A stretch of DNA of 41,630 nt from Bifidobacterium breve (GCA_945878725.1 CAMCTY010000015.1:1-41630); one strand, 5' to 3'; positions 23,220 through 32,221 are shown, counted from the first letter of the stretch. The notes: generated by a model not told the origin, from the sequence alone. A program made the numbers and translations.

Positions 23220-24227
23220 TTAGCTGGCGACTGTGCCCTGGATGGTGCGGGTGAGATGTCCGACAACATCGCCCACCACCATGTCGCGCGCCACGCGGAT
23301 TGCGTTGACCATTGCCGTTGCTGATGACGAACCATGGCTGATGATGCACACCCCGTCGACTCCGAGGAGCATCGCTCCCCCGGTGTTCTCCGGATCGAGC
23401 TTGGCGTAGAGGGGAAGTAGCGCAGGCCAAAGTGCCTTGGCCGCTTCGCGCGCTTCCGGTGTCGAATCGAACGCCGCCAGAAGATTCTCGACGATCGCCT
23501 TAAGGCCGCCTTCGAGCGTCTTCAGTGCCACGTTGCCAGTGAACCCGTCGGTCACGACTACGTCGGCTTCATCGGTCATCAGATCGCGACCTTCGACGTT
23601 GCCAATGAAACGGGCGCCGGTGTCGCCGATCCACGAACCTTCGGCCAGCAGTTTGTGCGTCTCCTTGACCAATGGGTTGCCCTTGGTCGGTTCTTCGCCG
23701 ATCGACAACAACGCCACTTTGGGCGCATCGATGCCGAAACGGGTTCGTGCGTAGACCGCGCCCATCTGGGCGAATTGCACGAGCCATTCGGCATTGCACT
23801 CTGCGTTGGCCCCCGCATCCATGAGGATCGTCGGAGTTTCGGAGCCGGGAACCGGAATCGGTGTGGCGATCGCCGGACGTTGCACGCCCTTGATTCGACC
23901 CATGCGCAACAGGGCACTCGCCATGGTTGCACCGGTGTTTCCTGCGCTCACCATGGCCGAGGCACGCCCGTCCCGCACTGCCTCTGCAGCGCGCACGAGC
24001 GACGAGTCCTTCATTTTGCGAACACTCGAACCAGCGTCGGCGTCCATGGCGATAACTTCCGACGCCTCGATCACCTCAAGGCCACCGGTATCGCCGAGAT
24101 CGGCCGAGCGGCCGACAAGAACAACCAGAACTCCAAGTTCATCGGCAGCCTGAATCGCACCGGCGACAATCTCACCCGGTGCTTTGTCGCCGCCCATGAC
24201 GTCGACGGCTATCGGAAGGATGTTCAC
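23220..24227 (-). CDS. plsX: Phosphate acyltransferase PlsX
   Basis: 335-aa enzyme making acyl-phosphate from acyl-ACP, the first step of the PlsX/PlsY phospholipid pathway. It opens with IAVDVMGGDKAPGEIVAGA, then MVSAGNTGATMASALLRMGR, MDAGANAECNAEWLVQFAQ, KVALLSIGEEPTKGNPLVKE and DVVVTDGFTGNVALKTLEG, all family signatures. The GTG at 24227 is chosen because homology starts there; no Shine-Dalgarno is seen, and the upstream rpmF is 37 nt away, so co-transcription with rpmF is likely. The rpmF-plsX-acpP-rnc order is widespread. Confidence 0.96.
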   Translation of the reverse strand: MNILPIAVDVMGGDKAPGEIVAGAIQAADELGVLVVLVGRSADLGDTGGLEVIEASEVIAMDADAGSSVRKMKDSSLVRAAEAVRDGRASAMVSAGNTGATMASALLRMGRIKGVQRPAIATPIPVPGSETPTILMDAGANAECNAEWLVQFAQMGAVYARTRFGIDAPKVALLSIGEEPTKGNPLVKETHKLLAEGSWIGDTGARFIGNVEGRDLMTDEADVVVTDGFTGNVALKTLEGGLKAIVENLLAAFDSTPEAREAAKALWPALLPLYAKLDPENTGGAMLLGVDGVCIISHGSSSATAMVNAIRVARDMVVGDVVGHLTRTIQGTVAS

Positions 24228-24264
24228 CGGCGTCGTTCGTTCAACCGTCGGTCGACTGTGATGC

Positions 24265-24444
24265 TCAGTCGACGGCGATGGCCTGGCGGCCGTGGTACCA
24301 ACCGCAGTTTCCGCACACGACATGCGGACGCTTCACCGCACCGCAACGCGGGCAGGTGCTGCGGGCAGTCGTCGTGATCCGCCATGCGGATGCTCGACGG
24401 CTACGGCTTTTGGCTTTGGAGGTTTTCTTCTTGGGAACGGCCAT
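24265..24444 (-). CDS. rpmF: 50S ribosomal protein L32
   Basis: 59-aa L32 of the zinc-binding type. It starts MAVPKKKTSKAKSRSRRA and has the four-Cys ribbon CPRC and CGNC near 31-51. The ATG at 24444 is preceded by AGGA at 8 nt; a frame opening further upstream is not conserved. It lies between the DUF177 gene and plsX, the standard arrangement. Confidence 0.97.
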   Translation of the reverse strand: MAVPKKKTSKAKSRSRRASAWRITTTARSTCPRCGAVKRPHVVCGNCGWYHGRQAIAVD

Positions 24445-24531
24445 GATGATTCCTGTGGCTGGGGGGGCACCGCTGCCCGTCTGCGCGAAGGACACCCGGG
24501 CTCGGAAGTCCCCGGGGCAAGGCAGGTGACT

Positions 24532-25047
24532 CTAGTCGTCTTCGGCGGAAGAATCGAAGTTGAGATCGCCGAGGGCCGCCCAACGGGGATCGGCGGCGGG
24601 TGCAGCGTCCTCATCCCGGCCGCCTTCAACCCCTGTAGGAAAGGCATCGGGGGCGGGACCCGGACAATCCTCAGCACACAACGGCGCCAGTGGCAGCGCC
24701 AGGAGAACTGCATCGCGGATCATCGGTTCGAGATCCACCGCGTCCTCCGACAGCTTGTAGGTCTCCCCGTCGACAGGCCGCGGCTCGAAGATTTCGCGCA
24801 CCTCGACCGACGTTTCCGACTCCACCGGAGCGAGGCAACGACGACACTCGCCGCGCCACGGAACCGTGATTTTCCCAGTGGCCACGAGTCCGTTACTTAA
24901 CGCCTCGAGCTCAAGATCCACGTCGATCTCGGCACCCTCGGGCACATGGGCACTCGTGATCTCAAGACCCGGGACGCTGAGTTGGCGGTGATACCGACTC
25001 CGAGTACCCGGCTGGCGGCGAAGATCGCCGATTCCGACAAGCAACAT
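24532..25047 (-). CDS. DUF177/YceD family protein
   Basis: 171-aa member of the YceD/DUF177 family, which almost always precedes rpmF and has been linked to 23S rRNA accumulation. Conserved elements: the metal-type Cys pair in PWRGECRRCLAPVE, the second pair in LCAEDCPG, and VDLEPMIRDAVLLALPLAPLC between them. The tail from about 145 is acidic and Ala-rich. The start is taken at ATG 25047, 16 nt after the stop of the SepIVA-like gene, because the protein is alignable from about there; an upstream start would overlap that gene. Confidence 0.9.
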   Translation of the reverse strand: MLLVGIGDLRRQPGTRSRYHRQLSVPGLEITSAHVPEGAEIDVDLELEALSNGLVATGKITVPWRGECRRCLAPVESETSVEVREIFEPRPVDGETYKLSEDAVDLEPMIRDAVLLALPLAPLCAEDCPGPAPDAFPTGVEGGRDEDAAPAADPRWAALGDLNFDSSAEDD

Positions 25048-25063
25048 GCGGCCCTGCACTGGA

Positions 25064-25963
25064 TCAGTCCAGGTCTTGATCAAAGAAAGAGGCAGCGGCG
25101 TCGCGGATGGTTTCCGGGGCGTTCGGCGCCGGGGGCGGCGGAAGATCCGAATAGCGATCGTCAACCACGGTCAGTCGGGTCTGCCGGGGGCTGCGCTCGG
25201 ACTCGTCGTGGTCAACCATGTCGAACTTGCTGATCGCTTCATCCCATGAGGGCGTAGCGGCCGCCGGATGGTTCGTGCCAGCCGAGTCGTAAAGAGGAAG
25301 GGCGTCGTCGAGATTGGCGAGCTCGTCGTAGATCGGTGGCGGCGCCGCCACTCCAGGAATATCGCCATACGCATCGACCGCGAAACCCTCGTCGTCGTAG
25401 TCGTGATCATCATCCACCGCAGCCGCGGCCGCGGCCTCGGCCAACAAGTTCGTACCCTGCAGCTTGGCCCGGCCGGCACCGACGAGACGTTGCGTTCGTT
25501 CAAGAACGATCTCAAAGCTTGCGAGTTTCTGATCGCAGAAGTCTTCGACCTCGTGACGTAGGCGACGTGCATCACCCTGTGCCGCCTCGACGATCTCGTA
25601 AGCGCGTTGCTCGGCGGCTTTGACGACCTCGGTTCGCTGCACCATCCGCTCAGCGCGCGCAGTGGCTTGGGTGAGAATCTCGTCGGCTTCGTGACGAGTT
25701 CGGGCGAGGAATTCTTCACGCTCCTTGAGCAGCCAGCGGGCGGCCCGGAGTTCCTCCGGGAGTTGTTCGAGTGCTTCCTCGACGAGTTCGAGAACTTCAT
25801 CCTTCGTGATCATCGACGACGACGAGAGCGGCACCGGCCGTGCGTTTTCAATGACGGCGCGAATCTGCAGCAGCACGTCCTCAGTCTCGGCCGGGTGATA
25901 CTGCGCTCCGACCGACGGCGGGGTCAGGTCGAGATCAAGATCGAGATCTTCGTAGTCGCTCAC
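25064..25963 (-). CDS. SepIVA-like coiled-coil cell division protein (DivIVA superfamily)
   Basis: 299-aa cytoplasmic protein. Residues 1-20 are very acidic (repeated Asp-Leu), then ITKDEVLELVEEALEQLP and a charged coiled coil of about 110 residues (about 60-170) with KEREEFLARTRHEADEILTQ and AERMVQRTEVVKAAEQRAYE, typical of DivIVA-domain proteins. The last 120 residues are Ala/Asp-rich and probably disordered. Position between coaD and DUF177-rpmF resembles Rv2927c/MSMEG_2416 (SepIVA), a septation factor; this is the main reason for the name. The GTG start overlaps the coaD stop by 4 nt. Confidence 0.72.
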   Translation of the reverse strand: MSDYEDLDLDLDLTPPSVGAQYHPAETEDVLLQIRAVIENARPVPLSSSSMITKDEVLELVEEALEQLPEELRAARWLLKEREEFLARTRHEADEILTQATARAERMVQRTEVVKAAEQRAYEIVEAAQGDARRLRHEVEDFCDQKLASFEIVLERTQRLVGAGRAKLQGTNLLAEAAAAAAVDDDHDYDDEGFAVDAYGDIPGVAAPPPIYDELANLDDALPLYDSAGTNHPAAATPSWDEAISKFDMVDHDESERSPRQTRLTVVDDRYSDLPPPPAPNAPETIRDAAASFFDQDLD

Positions 25964-26439
25964 GATTTGTATTTCTCCTGAAGTCGTTTGGCGACAGCTT
26001 CCGGCACCATCGTCGAAACATCGCCGCCGAATCGGGTGATTTCACGTATCAACTTCGAAGCGAGGAACGAGTTCCCCGACGTGGAAGGGATGAAGAGAGT
26101 GTCGACGCCAGAAATCTTGTGATTCATCTGCGCCATCTGCAGTTCGCTCTCGAAATCCGACACGGCGCGGAGGCCCTTGACGATGAAGTCGGCATCGAGT
26201 TCCTGTGCCAGATCGACGACGAGAGAGGCGAACATGGTCACGGTCACGTTGCCGAATTTCGCCACTGATTCCTCGAGCATCTGACTGCGCTCCTCGAGGG
26301 AGAACAACGGCTCACCCTTTTGAAGATTCCGCATCGCAGCGACGACGACGTGGTCAAACAGCCGCGAAGCGGTTGCGATTATCTCCAGATGTCCATTGTG
26401 GATCGGATCGAACGATCCGGGGTAGAGCACGCGGGTCAC
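25960..26439 (-). CDS. coaD: Phosphopantetheine adenylyltransferase
   Basis: 159-aa nucleotidyltransferase for the fourth step of coenzyme A synthesis (4'-phosphopantetheine plus ATP to dephospho-CoA). The HxGH motif is HNGH at 14-17 in YPGSFDPIHNGHLEII; ADFIVKGLRAVSDFESELQM and the ATP-binding IPSTSGNSFLASKLIREI complete the fold. GTG start overlapping the rsmD stop by 4 nt; its stop overlaps the next start by 4 nt, so rsmD, coaD and the SepIVA-like gene are coupled. Confidence 0.97.
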   Translation of the reverse strand: MTRVLYPGSFDPIHNGHLEIIATASRLFDHVVVAAMRNLQKGEPLFSLEERSQMLEESVAKFGNVTVTMFASLVVDLAQELDADFIVKGLRAVSDFESELQMAQMNHKISGVDTLFIPSTSGNSFLASKLIREITRFGGDVSTMVPEAVAKRLQEKYKS

Positions 26440-27020
26440 GATGGCTCCGACGGGTCGCTCGGGAGCTCAAGGCTCGGGGGCTGGATGATTGTCACGAGCG
26501 TACCCCCGTACTTCTTCTCCCTCAGGGCATTCCAGCCGTCTGGCAGGGCCACCGACCGGTCGGACTCGATCACGATGTACGCATCAGCACCCACCTGAGC
26601 AACGGCCAGGAGGAGTTCGATCCACTCCTGATCTTCGAGCGAGTAAGGCGGATCGAGGATGACCAGGTCGAACCGATCGACCGATTCCTCCTTATGTCGG
26701 GCCAGAAACACCATGGCGTCGACGGTCTCGACACGGCCCCGGGACGAGTAGCCGGTAGTTGCGAGGTTCTCCTCGATCGCTTTACGCGCTCCCCGTCCGT
26801 GATCAACGAACACAACATGTTGCGCCCCACGCGACAGCGCTTCGATTCCGAGCGCTCCCGAACCTGCATAGAGGTCGAGGACACGAGCCTCGGAGACCGC
26901 GTCGAGGCTGATCAGTGAGTTGAACATCGCCTCCCTCACCCGATCAAGGGTGGGACGCGTGTCCTTACCCTCTGGGGCGACGAGATGGCGCCCTCGCGCT
27001 TCACCGGCAACGACTCTCAC
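26436..27020 (-). CDS. rsmD: 16S rRNA (guanine966-N2)-methyltransferase RsmD
   Basis: 194-aa SAM-dependent rRNA methyltransferase acting on 16S G966. Motifs: RVVAGEARGRHLVAPEG, RPTLDRVREAMFNSL, the SAM-binding RVLDLYAGSGALGIEALSRG and the catalytic DPPY in LVILDPPYSLEDQEW. The GTG at 27020 is chosen because VRVVAGEARG is the conserved start and a TACGGT -10 ends exactly 7 nt upstream (leaderless). Usual partner of coaD. Confidence 0.95.
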   Translation of the reverse strand: MRVVAGEARGRHLVAPEGKDTRPTLDRVREAMFNSLISLDAVSEARVLDLYAGSGALGIEALSRGAQHVVFVDHGRGARKAIEENLATTGYSSRGRVETVDAMVFLARHKEESVDRFDLVILDPPYSLEDQEWIELLLAVAQVGADAYIVIESDRSVALPDGWNALREKKYGGTLVTIIQPPSLELPSDPSEPS

Positions 27021-27027
27021 CCAAGCG

Positions 27028-27033
27028 ACCGTA
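27028..27033 (-). promoter_or_regulatory. -10 hexamer TACGGT, leaderless promoter of rsmD
   Basis: On the minus strand TACGGT is followed by 7 nt and the GTG at 27020; no ribosome binding site is present. The hexamer shares two bases with the -10 of the divergent zinc-ribbon gene, so the two promoters cannot be occupied at once. Confidence 0.5.
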
Positions 27034-27037
27034 CCCT
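27032..27037 (+). promoter_or_regulatory. -10 hexamer TACCCT, leaderless promoter of the zinc-ribbon gene
   Basis: TACCCT is followed by 6 nt (GTCCCC) and the ATG at 27044. It overlaps the rsmD -10 on the other strand by two bases. Confidence 0.5.
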
Positions 27038-27043
27038 GTCCCC

Positions 27044-27217
27044 ATGGACGCTGAACTCGGCATGACCTGTGTGGACTGCGGCGGAACGCTCCACCCACTT
27101 TCCTATCCGCCCGAAGACGGCTGGGATCCCGGCGATGTTGTCGCCTACCGCTGTCCAGATTGCAACGAACGATTCGACATTGTCCTCCCGGATCTCGACG
27201 ATGACGACCGCTACTGA
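27044..27217 (+). CDS. 57-aa zinc-ribbon protein
   Basis: Small acidic protein with two Cys pairs, CVDC (9-12) and CPDC (37-40), separated by 24 residues: a plausible rubredoxin-like or zinc-ribbon site. The rest is Asp/Pro-rich (PPEDGWDPGDVVAYRCPDC), ending in a run of Asp. I do not recognise a named family. Support for it being real: a leaderless -10 at the right distance, compact Cys spacing, codon use like the neighbours, and a following gene that starts 14 nt after its stop. Likely a metal-binding or nucleic-acid-binding accessory protein. Confidence 0.6.
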   Translation: MDAELGMTCVDCGGTLHPLSYPPEDGWDPGDVVAYRCPDCNERFDIVLPDLDDDDRY

Positions 27218-27219
27218 CC

Positions 27220-27225
27220 TAGCGT
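27220..27225 (+). promoter_or_regulatory. -10 hexamer TAGCGT, leaderless promoter of a SnoaL-like gene
   Basis: TAGCGT starts 2 nt after the zinc-ribbon stop and is followed by 6 nt and the ATG at 27232; no Shine-Dalgarno is visible. Confidence 0.45.
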
Positions 27226-27231
27226 CGTTTC

Positions 27232-27666
27232 ATGGGCATCGATGCTGACGTTCACAACCTCGTGGGCCGCTATTGCGATGCGGTACTTCGCGTCGACCAC
27301 GCCGAATTCGCCGATGTTTGGGCGATCGACGCTCGGTGGCTCATCCCCGGCGACGGCGTAGTCGAAGGCCGCGCTGCCATTGTCGACGTGTTCGCACGAA
27401 TCCGCCCCACGTTCCGCCAGTGCATCCAGGAAATACTCAGCGGCACTGTCGCCTACGCCGACGGCGACCATGCCGATGCCCGGTGGCAGATCCGCGAACT
27501 GCAATGGCGAGACGACGGCTCTACATCCGAGCTCATTGGCGTCTACCACGACGTCATGGCTCGAGACCTCGATGGCGTACTCAGATTCACCCAGCGCGAC
27601 TTCGAGTTGATCTACAGCGGGCCGACCGACGGCACTGGCCGGCTCCGCACCCCCCGCCCTGGGTGA
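27232..27666 (+). CDS. SnoaL-like (NTF2 fold) protein
   Basis: 144-aa NTF2-fold protein of the same superfamily as the gene at 4731 but with little sequence identity. The N-terminal helix VHNLVGRYCDAVLRVDHAEF and DVWAIDARWLIPGDGVVEGR, in which the nuclear-transport-factor strand follows the helix, are typical; ELIGVYHDVMARDLDG and RFTQRDFELIYSG form later strands. No ligand or reaction can be named. It converges with an alpha/beta hydrolase, 19 nt between stops. Confidence 0.82.
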   Translation: MGIDADVHNLVGRYCDAVLRVDHAEFADVWAIDARWLIPGDGVVEGRAAIVDVFARIRPTFRQCIQEILSGTVAYADGDHADARWQIRELQWRDDGSTSELIGVYHDVMARDLDGVLRFTQRDFELIYSGPTDGTGRLRTPRPG

Positions 27667-27685
27667 CAAACCGTCACCGGAGCGA

Positions 27686-28351
27686 TCAGTCGAGCAGTGC
27701 GCAGAGGATGTCGGCGAGTTCTGCCGGCCGCGCCACCATCGGCGAATGGTCGCCTTCGATCTCCACGACGTTGGCACCGATCCGGGCCGCAATCGCCCGT
27801 TGGGCATCGGGAAGAATGATCGGATCGTCGCAGCACACGACGTACGTGCTCGCGACAGTGCGCCATGCCGCTCGCGCCACAATCGAAGCTCCGCCGGTGT
27901 TGCCGGGCCGGAGCTGACCGACCCATCGGGCGGCCTCAACCGCATCAATGTCTGGATAAAACACGCGTGCGGCGAGATCAGGATCGATGAACATAACTCC
28001 ATCGTCACCCACACGCATGGCCGACATGAACTCATCGCCGATGGCCACCGGGCCGTCGCTGGCCTGCTCGCCCTCATCGGGCCCGAGCGCCGCGAGGTAA
28101 ACGAGATGTTCGACGGACGGATGGTTCCCTGCGACAGTGATCACTGATCCGCCATAGGAGTGCCCGAGGAGTAGGACCGGACCTTCGATGTTGTCGAGGA
28201 CCGCAGTGACTGCAGCTGCATCGGCATTGAGATCCGTCAGCGGAAGGTCAAGCACCACGGCCCGGCTACCACGTGAGTCGAGTTCGCGAACCAGTGGTTC
28301 GAAACACCAGCCGCCGTGAAATGCACCATGAGTGAGCACGATCGTCGTCAT
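27686..28351 (-). CDS. Alpha/beta hydrolase
   Basis: 221-aa hydrolase of the EstA/MenH-like group. Oxyanion HGAFHGGWCFEPL at about 8-20, nucleophile elbow GHSYGG near 63-68, and a late catalytic His in EIEGDHSPMVARP; the acid is probably Asp 179-180 in VVCCDDPII. No signal peptide. The ATG lies 6 nt after a TAAGGT -10 placed between this gene and the recG stop, so it is likely read separately from recG. Substrate unknown; small esters or lactones are usual for the family. Confidence 0.88.
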   Translation of the reverse strand: MTTIVLTHGAFHGGWCFEPLVRELDSRGSRAVVLDLPLTDLNADAAAVTAVLDNIEGPVLLLGHSYGGSVITVAGNHPSVEHLVYLAALGPDEGEQASDGPVAIGDEFMSAMRVGDDGVMFIDPDLAARVFYPDIDAVEAARWVGQLRPGNTGGASIVARAAWRTVASTYVVCCDDPIILPDAQRAIAARIGANVVEIEGDHSPMVARPAELADILCALLD

Positions 28352-28357
28352 TTCCGA

Positions 28358-28363
28358 ACCTTA
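28358..28363 (-). promoter_or_regulatory. -10 hexamer TAAGGT, leaderless promoter of the hydrolase gene
   Basis: On the minus strand TAAGGT is followed by 6 nt (TCGGAA) and the ATG at 28351. Confidence 0.5.
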
Positions 28364-28374
28364 CGAGAGCGAAC

Positions 28375-30534
28375 TCAACTTTTCAGGAGAAAGTCGACAT
28401 CCTCGCCACCGAGGAAAAGTTCGACCTCCTCAGCAAGAAGTTCATGCTCAGCGAGATCGGGATCGGCATCGAGAATCTCCATCGCCACCTCTCGGGCCTT
28501 GACTACCCACTCGCGATCGCGCCGCAGTGACGCAAGTTTGAGATCGTTCTGGCCCTTCTGTCGCTCCCCCATGAGCGTGCCTTCGCCGCGAAGATCAAGA
28601 TCGACTTCGGCGAGTTCGAATCCGTCGGTTGAGCGCACGAGCGCCTCAAGTCGAGCTTCGCCGTCACCGTTCGTGGGCTCACCAACAAGCCAGCACCACG
28701 ACTTGGCCGAACCTCGTCCGACTCGGCCGCGCAACTGGTGCAGTTGCGCAATGCCGAACCGGGTGGCGTCAAGAATCACCATCACCGTCGCATTCGGCAC
28801 GTCAACACCAACCTCAATCACCGTCGTTGCCACAAGGACGTCAAGATCGCATCGCCGGAATGACTCCATAACTTCGGCCTTCTCTGCCGCCGGCAGACGT
28901 CCGTGAAGCAACCCGACCCGGAGGTCAGAGAGTTCGCCGGCCGAGAGTTCGTCGAAGGTCTCCTGCGCCGATCGAACTTCGAGCTTTTCACTCTCATCGA
29001 TCAGAGGGCACACCACGTAGGCCTGGCGTCCGGCCGCGACTTCGTCGCGCACTTGTTGCCAGACCTCTATCTCGTCGAGTTCCGATTTCGCCCAACGAGT
29101 GACGATCGGCGTTCGACCCGGTGGCAGTTCGTCAAGCACGGAGACATCCAGATCGCCGTAGACCGTCATGGCCGCAGTCCGGGGAATGGGTGTTGCCGTC
29201 ATCACAAGCACATCAGGAATTGCCTCACCCGCGCCTTTGTCGCGCAGCGCCGCGCGTTGCTCGACACCGAATCGGTGTTGCTCGTCGATCACTACGACCC
29301 CCAGCGATCCGAACTCAATCCCTTCGGAGATGAGCGCATGCGTGCCGATCGCTATATCGACGGAGCCTGAGGCCAGATCGGCGAGGATCCGCCGTCTGTC
29401 TGCGGCCGGCGTTCGGTTCGTGAGCAGCACGACGCGCAACGGACGGTCGAGGCCGGCGCCTCCGAAGAGATTGCCGCCGTCGGTGTCGGGAACCGTGAAT
29501 CCTTCAAGCAGATGACGGATGCCCAGATGATGTTGTTCGGCCAGAACTTCTGTCGGCGCCATGAGTGCCCCTTGATGGCCACCCTGCACCGCCGCTAGAA
29601 GCGCGCTTACCGCGACGACAGTCTTTCCTGAGCCGACATCGCCCTGAAGCAATCGATGCATCGGATGTCCTTTCGCCAGATCCTCCGTGATCTCACCGAT
29701 CGCTCGCTTCTGCGCCGCGGTGAGTTCATACGGCAGACACTCATGGAAGCGAGCGACGAGCGGGCCGCCGGCACCGGCACCACCGCTGACACCAACGTTG
29801 TGAGCGATCCCGACCGCGGTGCGCTCCATTTCACGTTTGCGATGCACGAGTTCAACCTGCACGCGCAAAAGTTCGTCAAAGGCCAGTCGCCTCCGCGCCA
29901 TCGCAGCTTCCCGCATCGATTCGGGCGAATGAATGCCGCGGAATGCCGCGGTGCGGTCCATGAGTTCGAGTCGGTCACGGATCGAGGTGTCGAGCGGATC
30001 AGCGAATTCTCCTGCCCGTTTCAACGTTTCCTCACACAGTCGGGCCACATCCCAACTCATGACGCCGGCCTTCTCCGACTGCGGATACACAGGAACGATT
30101 TTCGCGGTGCGATCACCGATCAGATCGACGACAGGATTCGTCATCTTGCGTTGACCCTGAAAAAGCTCAAGTCGTCCGAACAACACGACATCGAGACCGG
30201 CAGCTAATTGGCGTTCGCGAAAGGGTTGGTTGAAGAACGTGACCTGCAGACGACCGGTCCCGTCGGTGACGTCGGTGGTGACCATCGACTTACCGTTGCG
30301 AGTGCGACGCGACGTCGACTTGACCACTTGGACAAGGACCGTCGCCTCCTCACCCACCTCGAGGTCGGCGAGCTTCGCCTGGTTGGTTCGATCGATGTAA
30401 CGACGCGGGTAATAGGTGAGCATGTCGAGCACCGACCGGATGTTCAGCTTGGCCAGCGAACCCGCCTTCGTGTCGCCCACGCCCTTGAGTTCCGTGACGG
30501 GCAACTCGGCCAGTTGCAGCAGACGCCGTGCCAT
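28375..30534 (-). CDS. recG: ATP-dependent DNA helicase RecG
   Basis: 719-aa branch-migration helicase that rescues stalled forks. The N-terminal wedge/OB region begins at LKGVGDTKAGSLAKLNIRSV and includes YYPRRYIDR; helicase domain 1 has Walker A LLQGDVGSGKTVVAV, motif II as DEQH (VVIDEQHRFGVEQR) and VMTATPIPRT; domain 2 has VATTVIEVGVDVPNATVM and HQLRGRVGRGS. The C-terminal GEGTLMGERQKGQNDLKLAS is the usual family ending. The ATG lies 11 nt after the DAK2-protein stop, a pairing conserved in actinobacteria and firmicutes. Confidence 0.97.
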   Translation of the reverse strand: MARRLLQLAELPVTELKGVGDTKAGSLAKLNIRSVLDMLTYYPRRYIDRTNQAKLADLEVGEEATVLVQVVKSTSRRTRNGKSMVTTDVTDGTGRLQVTFFNQPFRERQLAAGLDVVLFGRLELFQGQRKMTNPVVDLIGDRTAKIVPVYPQSEKAGVMSWDVARLCEETLKRAGEFADPLDTSIRDRLELMDRTAAFRGIHSPESMREAAMARRRLAFDELLRVQVELVHRKREMERTAVGIAHNVGVSGGAGAGGPLVARFHECLPYELTAAQKRAIGEITEDLAKGHPMHRLLQGDVGSGKTVVAVSALLAAVQGGHQGALMAPTEVLAEQHHLGIRHLLEGFTVPDTDGGNLFGGAGLDRPLRVVLLTNRTPAADRRRILADLASGSVDIAIGTHALISEGIEFGSLGVVVIDEQHRFGVEQRAALRDKGAGEAIPDVLVMTATPIPRTAAMTVYGDLDVSVLDELPPGRTPIVTRWAKSELDEIEVWQQVRDEVAAGRQAYVVCPLIDESEKLEVRSAQETFDELSAGELSDLRVGLLHGRLPAAEKAEVMESFRRCDLDVLVATTVIEVGVDVPNATVMVILDATRFGIAQLHQLRGRVGRGSAKSWCWLVGEPTNGDGEARLEALVRSTDGFELAEVDLDLRGEGTLMGERQKGQNDLKLASLRRDREWVVKAREVAMEILDADPDLAEHELLAEEVELFLGGEDVDFLLKS

Positions 30535-30545
30535 GTCGCGGCCGG

Positions 30546-32207
30546 CTATTCGATGCCGAAAAGGTACGGGTAGAGCGGTTGCCCTCCGTGATGAACCTCA
30601 ACTTCACAACCAGCGCGATTGTCGTGAAGCCACACTTCAAGATGACGCGTGATCGCTTGCGACGCTCCGTCGCCCTCAATGATCGTGACGATCTCGTGCT
30701 CGGGTCCTACGAGTTGATCAAGGAGAGTCGTCGCGGCACCCGACAGATCGTCATCGATGGCGAGAATCCCGTCGCGCGCGATACCAAGCCAGTCGTTCTC
30801 GCGAATCGGCCCGCGGTCGCTGGCCGAATCGCGCACCGCACGAGTGATCTCGCCGGCGATGACCTGCGATGCCGCGCTCGTCATTGCTTCAAGGTTGGAC
30901 TCGGCGGTCGCTCCTGGGTCATACGCGAGAAGCGAGGCGAATCCCTCGGCCACACCCCGGGTGGGAACGACTCGTACTGTCTTGGTCGTCATTGCATCAA
31001 CCTGTTCGGCGACGGGGATGATGTTCTTGTTGTTCGGCAGAAGGATGACCTCGGGGGCCGGGGCCGACTCCACCGCCTCGAGTAGCTGCGCCGTCGACGG
31101 GTTCATTGTCTGACCACCGGTCACGATTACCTGGACACCGAGCGAATGGAAGATTCGCCGCACGCCGTCGCCCACGGAGACCGCGACAACCGCGCACGGA
31201 ACCGGATCGTGGGCCATGGCCGGTTCCGTCGGAAGCGCAACCGCCTCGCGGACCCAACGTTCCTCTTCAAGTTCGTCGAGGAGGTCGGTGACCCGGATGC
31301 CCTGCGGCCGTCCGATCTGGATGGCCGCTTCGATCGTCGCACCGATGTCGTCGGTGTGGATGTGGCAGTTCCAGAGACCGTCGCCACCGACGACCACAAT
31401 CGAGTCGCCGAGTGTCGCCCACACATCCTTGAATCCCGGGATCGCCTCGTCGGGGGCATTCAGGAAGTACATGACTTCGTAACGGAGGCTGGCGAGCGAG
31501 GAACCCGAACCGGATTCATGAGCTGCATCAAAGGCCTGGAGAAAGTCGGGCGAAACTCCCGCGGCTTCGTCGTCGGGTTCAGGCATCGGACGACCGTCAA
31601 CGACATGGAGCAATGAATCAAAGAACAACATCAGCCCAGTGCCGCCCGAGTCGACGACGCCGGCGTCGGCGAGAACCTGCAACATCTCGGGGGTGTGCGC
31701 CAGCGCGTCGTAACCGCCGAGATGGGCGGCTTCGAGAACCCCAAGTAGATCGGCGCCCGAATCGGCTGCGATGCGACTGGACTCAGCCGCAACCCTCACC
31801 ACCGTGAGGATCGTGCCTTCGACCGGACGCATGACGGCGCCATAGGCCGCTGTCGATGCAGCATCGAGCGCAGCGGCGATCGACGCAGCATCGATGGAAC
31901 CTGCTTCGCGAAATACCCCGGAAAGTCCTCGGAGGATCTGAGAGAGGATGACCCCCGAATTACCCCGGGCCCCCATGAGCGAACCATGGGCAATGGCGGC
32001 ACACGTCGAATCGAGGTCCGGTGCGGCATCGGCCAGCTCGGCCACGACCGAGGCAAGGGTGAGCGCCATATTCGTGCCGGTGTCCCCATCGGGAACCGGG
32101 TAGACATTGAGCCGGTTAATGGTCTCGCGGTGAGCGGCCAAGGCATCGGCGTAGCCCCGGATTGTCTCCCGGAGGTCATCGGCGGTGAGGCGATCGAGCG
32201 TTCCCAT
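30546..32207 (-). CDS. DAK2-domain protein (FakA-like kinase)
   Basis: 553-aa protein. The N-terminal DhaL/DAK2 kinase domain (about 1-200) has the Mg-ATP loop [18 protein letters not shown] and [19 protein letters not shown]; the rest carries the FakA middle and C-terminal domains ([46 protein letters not shown]). In firmicutes FakA phosphorylates fatty acids bound to a DegV/FakB partner; no degV gene is in this window. The ATG at 32207 is preferred over an in-frame GTG at 32219, because a TAGTGT -10 lies 8 nt before it and would contain that GTG. Forms an operon with recG. Confidence 0.9.
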   Translation of the reverse strand: MGTLDRLTADDLRETIRGYADALAAHRETINRLNVYPVPDGDTGTNMALTLASVVAELADAAPDLDSTCAAIAHGSLMGARGNSGVILSQILRGLSGVFREAGSIDAASIAAALDAASTAAYGAVMRPVEGTILTVVRVAAESSRIAADSGADLLGVLEAAHLGGYDALAHTPEMLQVLADAGVVDSGGTGLMLFFDSLLHVVDGRPMPEPDDEAAGVSPDFLQAFDAAHESGSGSSLASLRYEVMYFLNAPDEAIPGFKDVWATLGDSIVVVGGDGLWNCHIHTDDIGATIEAAIQIGRPQGIRVTDLLDELEEERWVREAVALPTEPAMAHDPVPCAVVAVSVGDGVRRIFHSLGVQVIVTGGQTMNPSTAQLLEAVESAPAPEVILLPNNKNIIPVAEQVDAMTTKTVRVVPTRGVAEGFASLLAYDPGATAESNLEAMTSAASQVIAGEITRAVRDSASDRGPIRENDWLGIARDGILAIDDDLSGAATTLLDQLVGPEHEIVTIIEGDGASQAITRHLEVWLHDNRAGCEVEVHHGGQPLYPYLFGIE

Positions 32208-32215
32208 CGGCGGAG

Positions 32216-32221
32216 ACACTA
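32216..32221 (-). promoter_or_regulatory. Candidate -10 (TAGTGT) for the DAK2 protein-recG operon
   Basis: TAGTGT on the minus strand ends 8 nt before the ATG at 32207, near-leaderless. It lies about 50 bp from the divergent rpmB -10. Confidence 0.35.
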
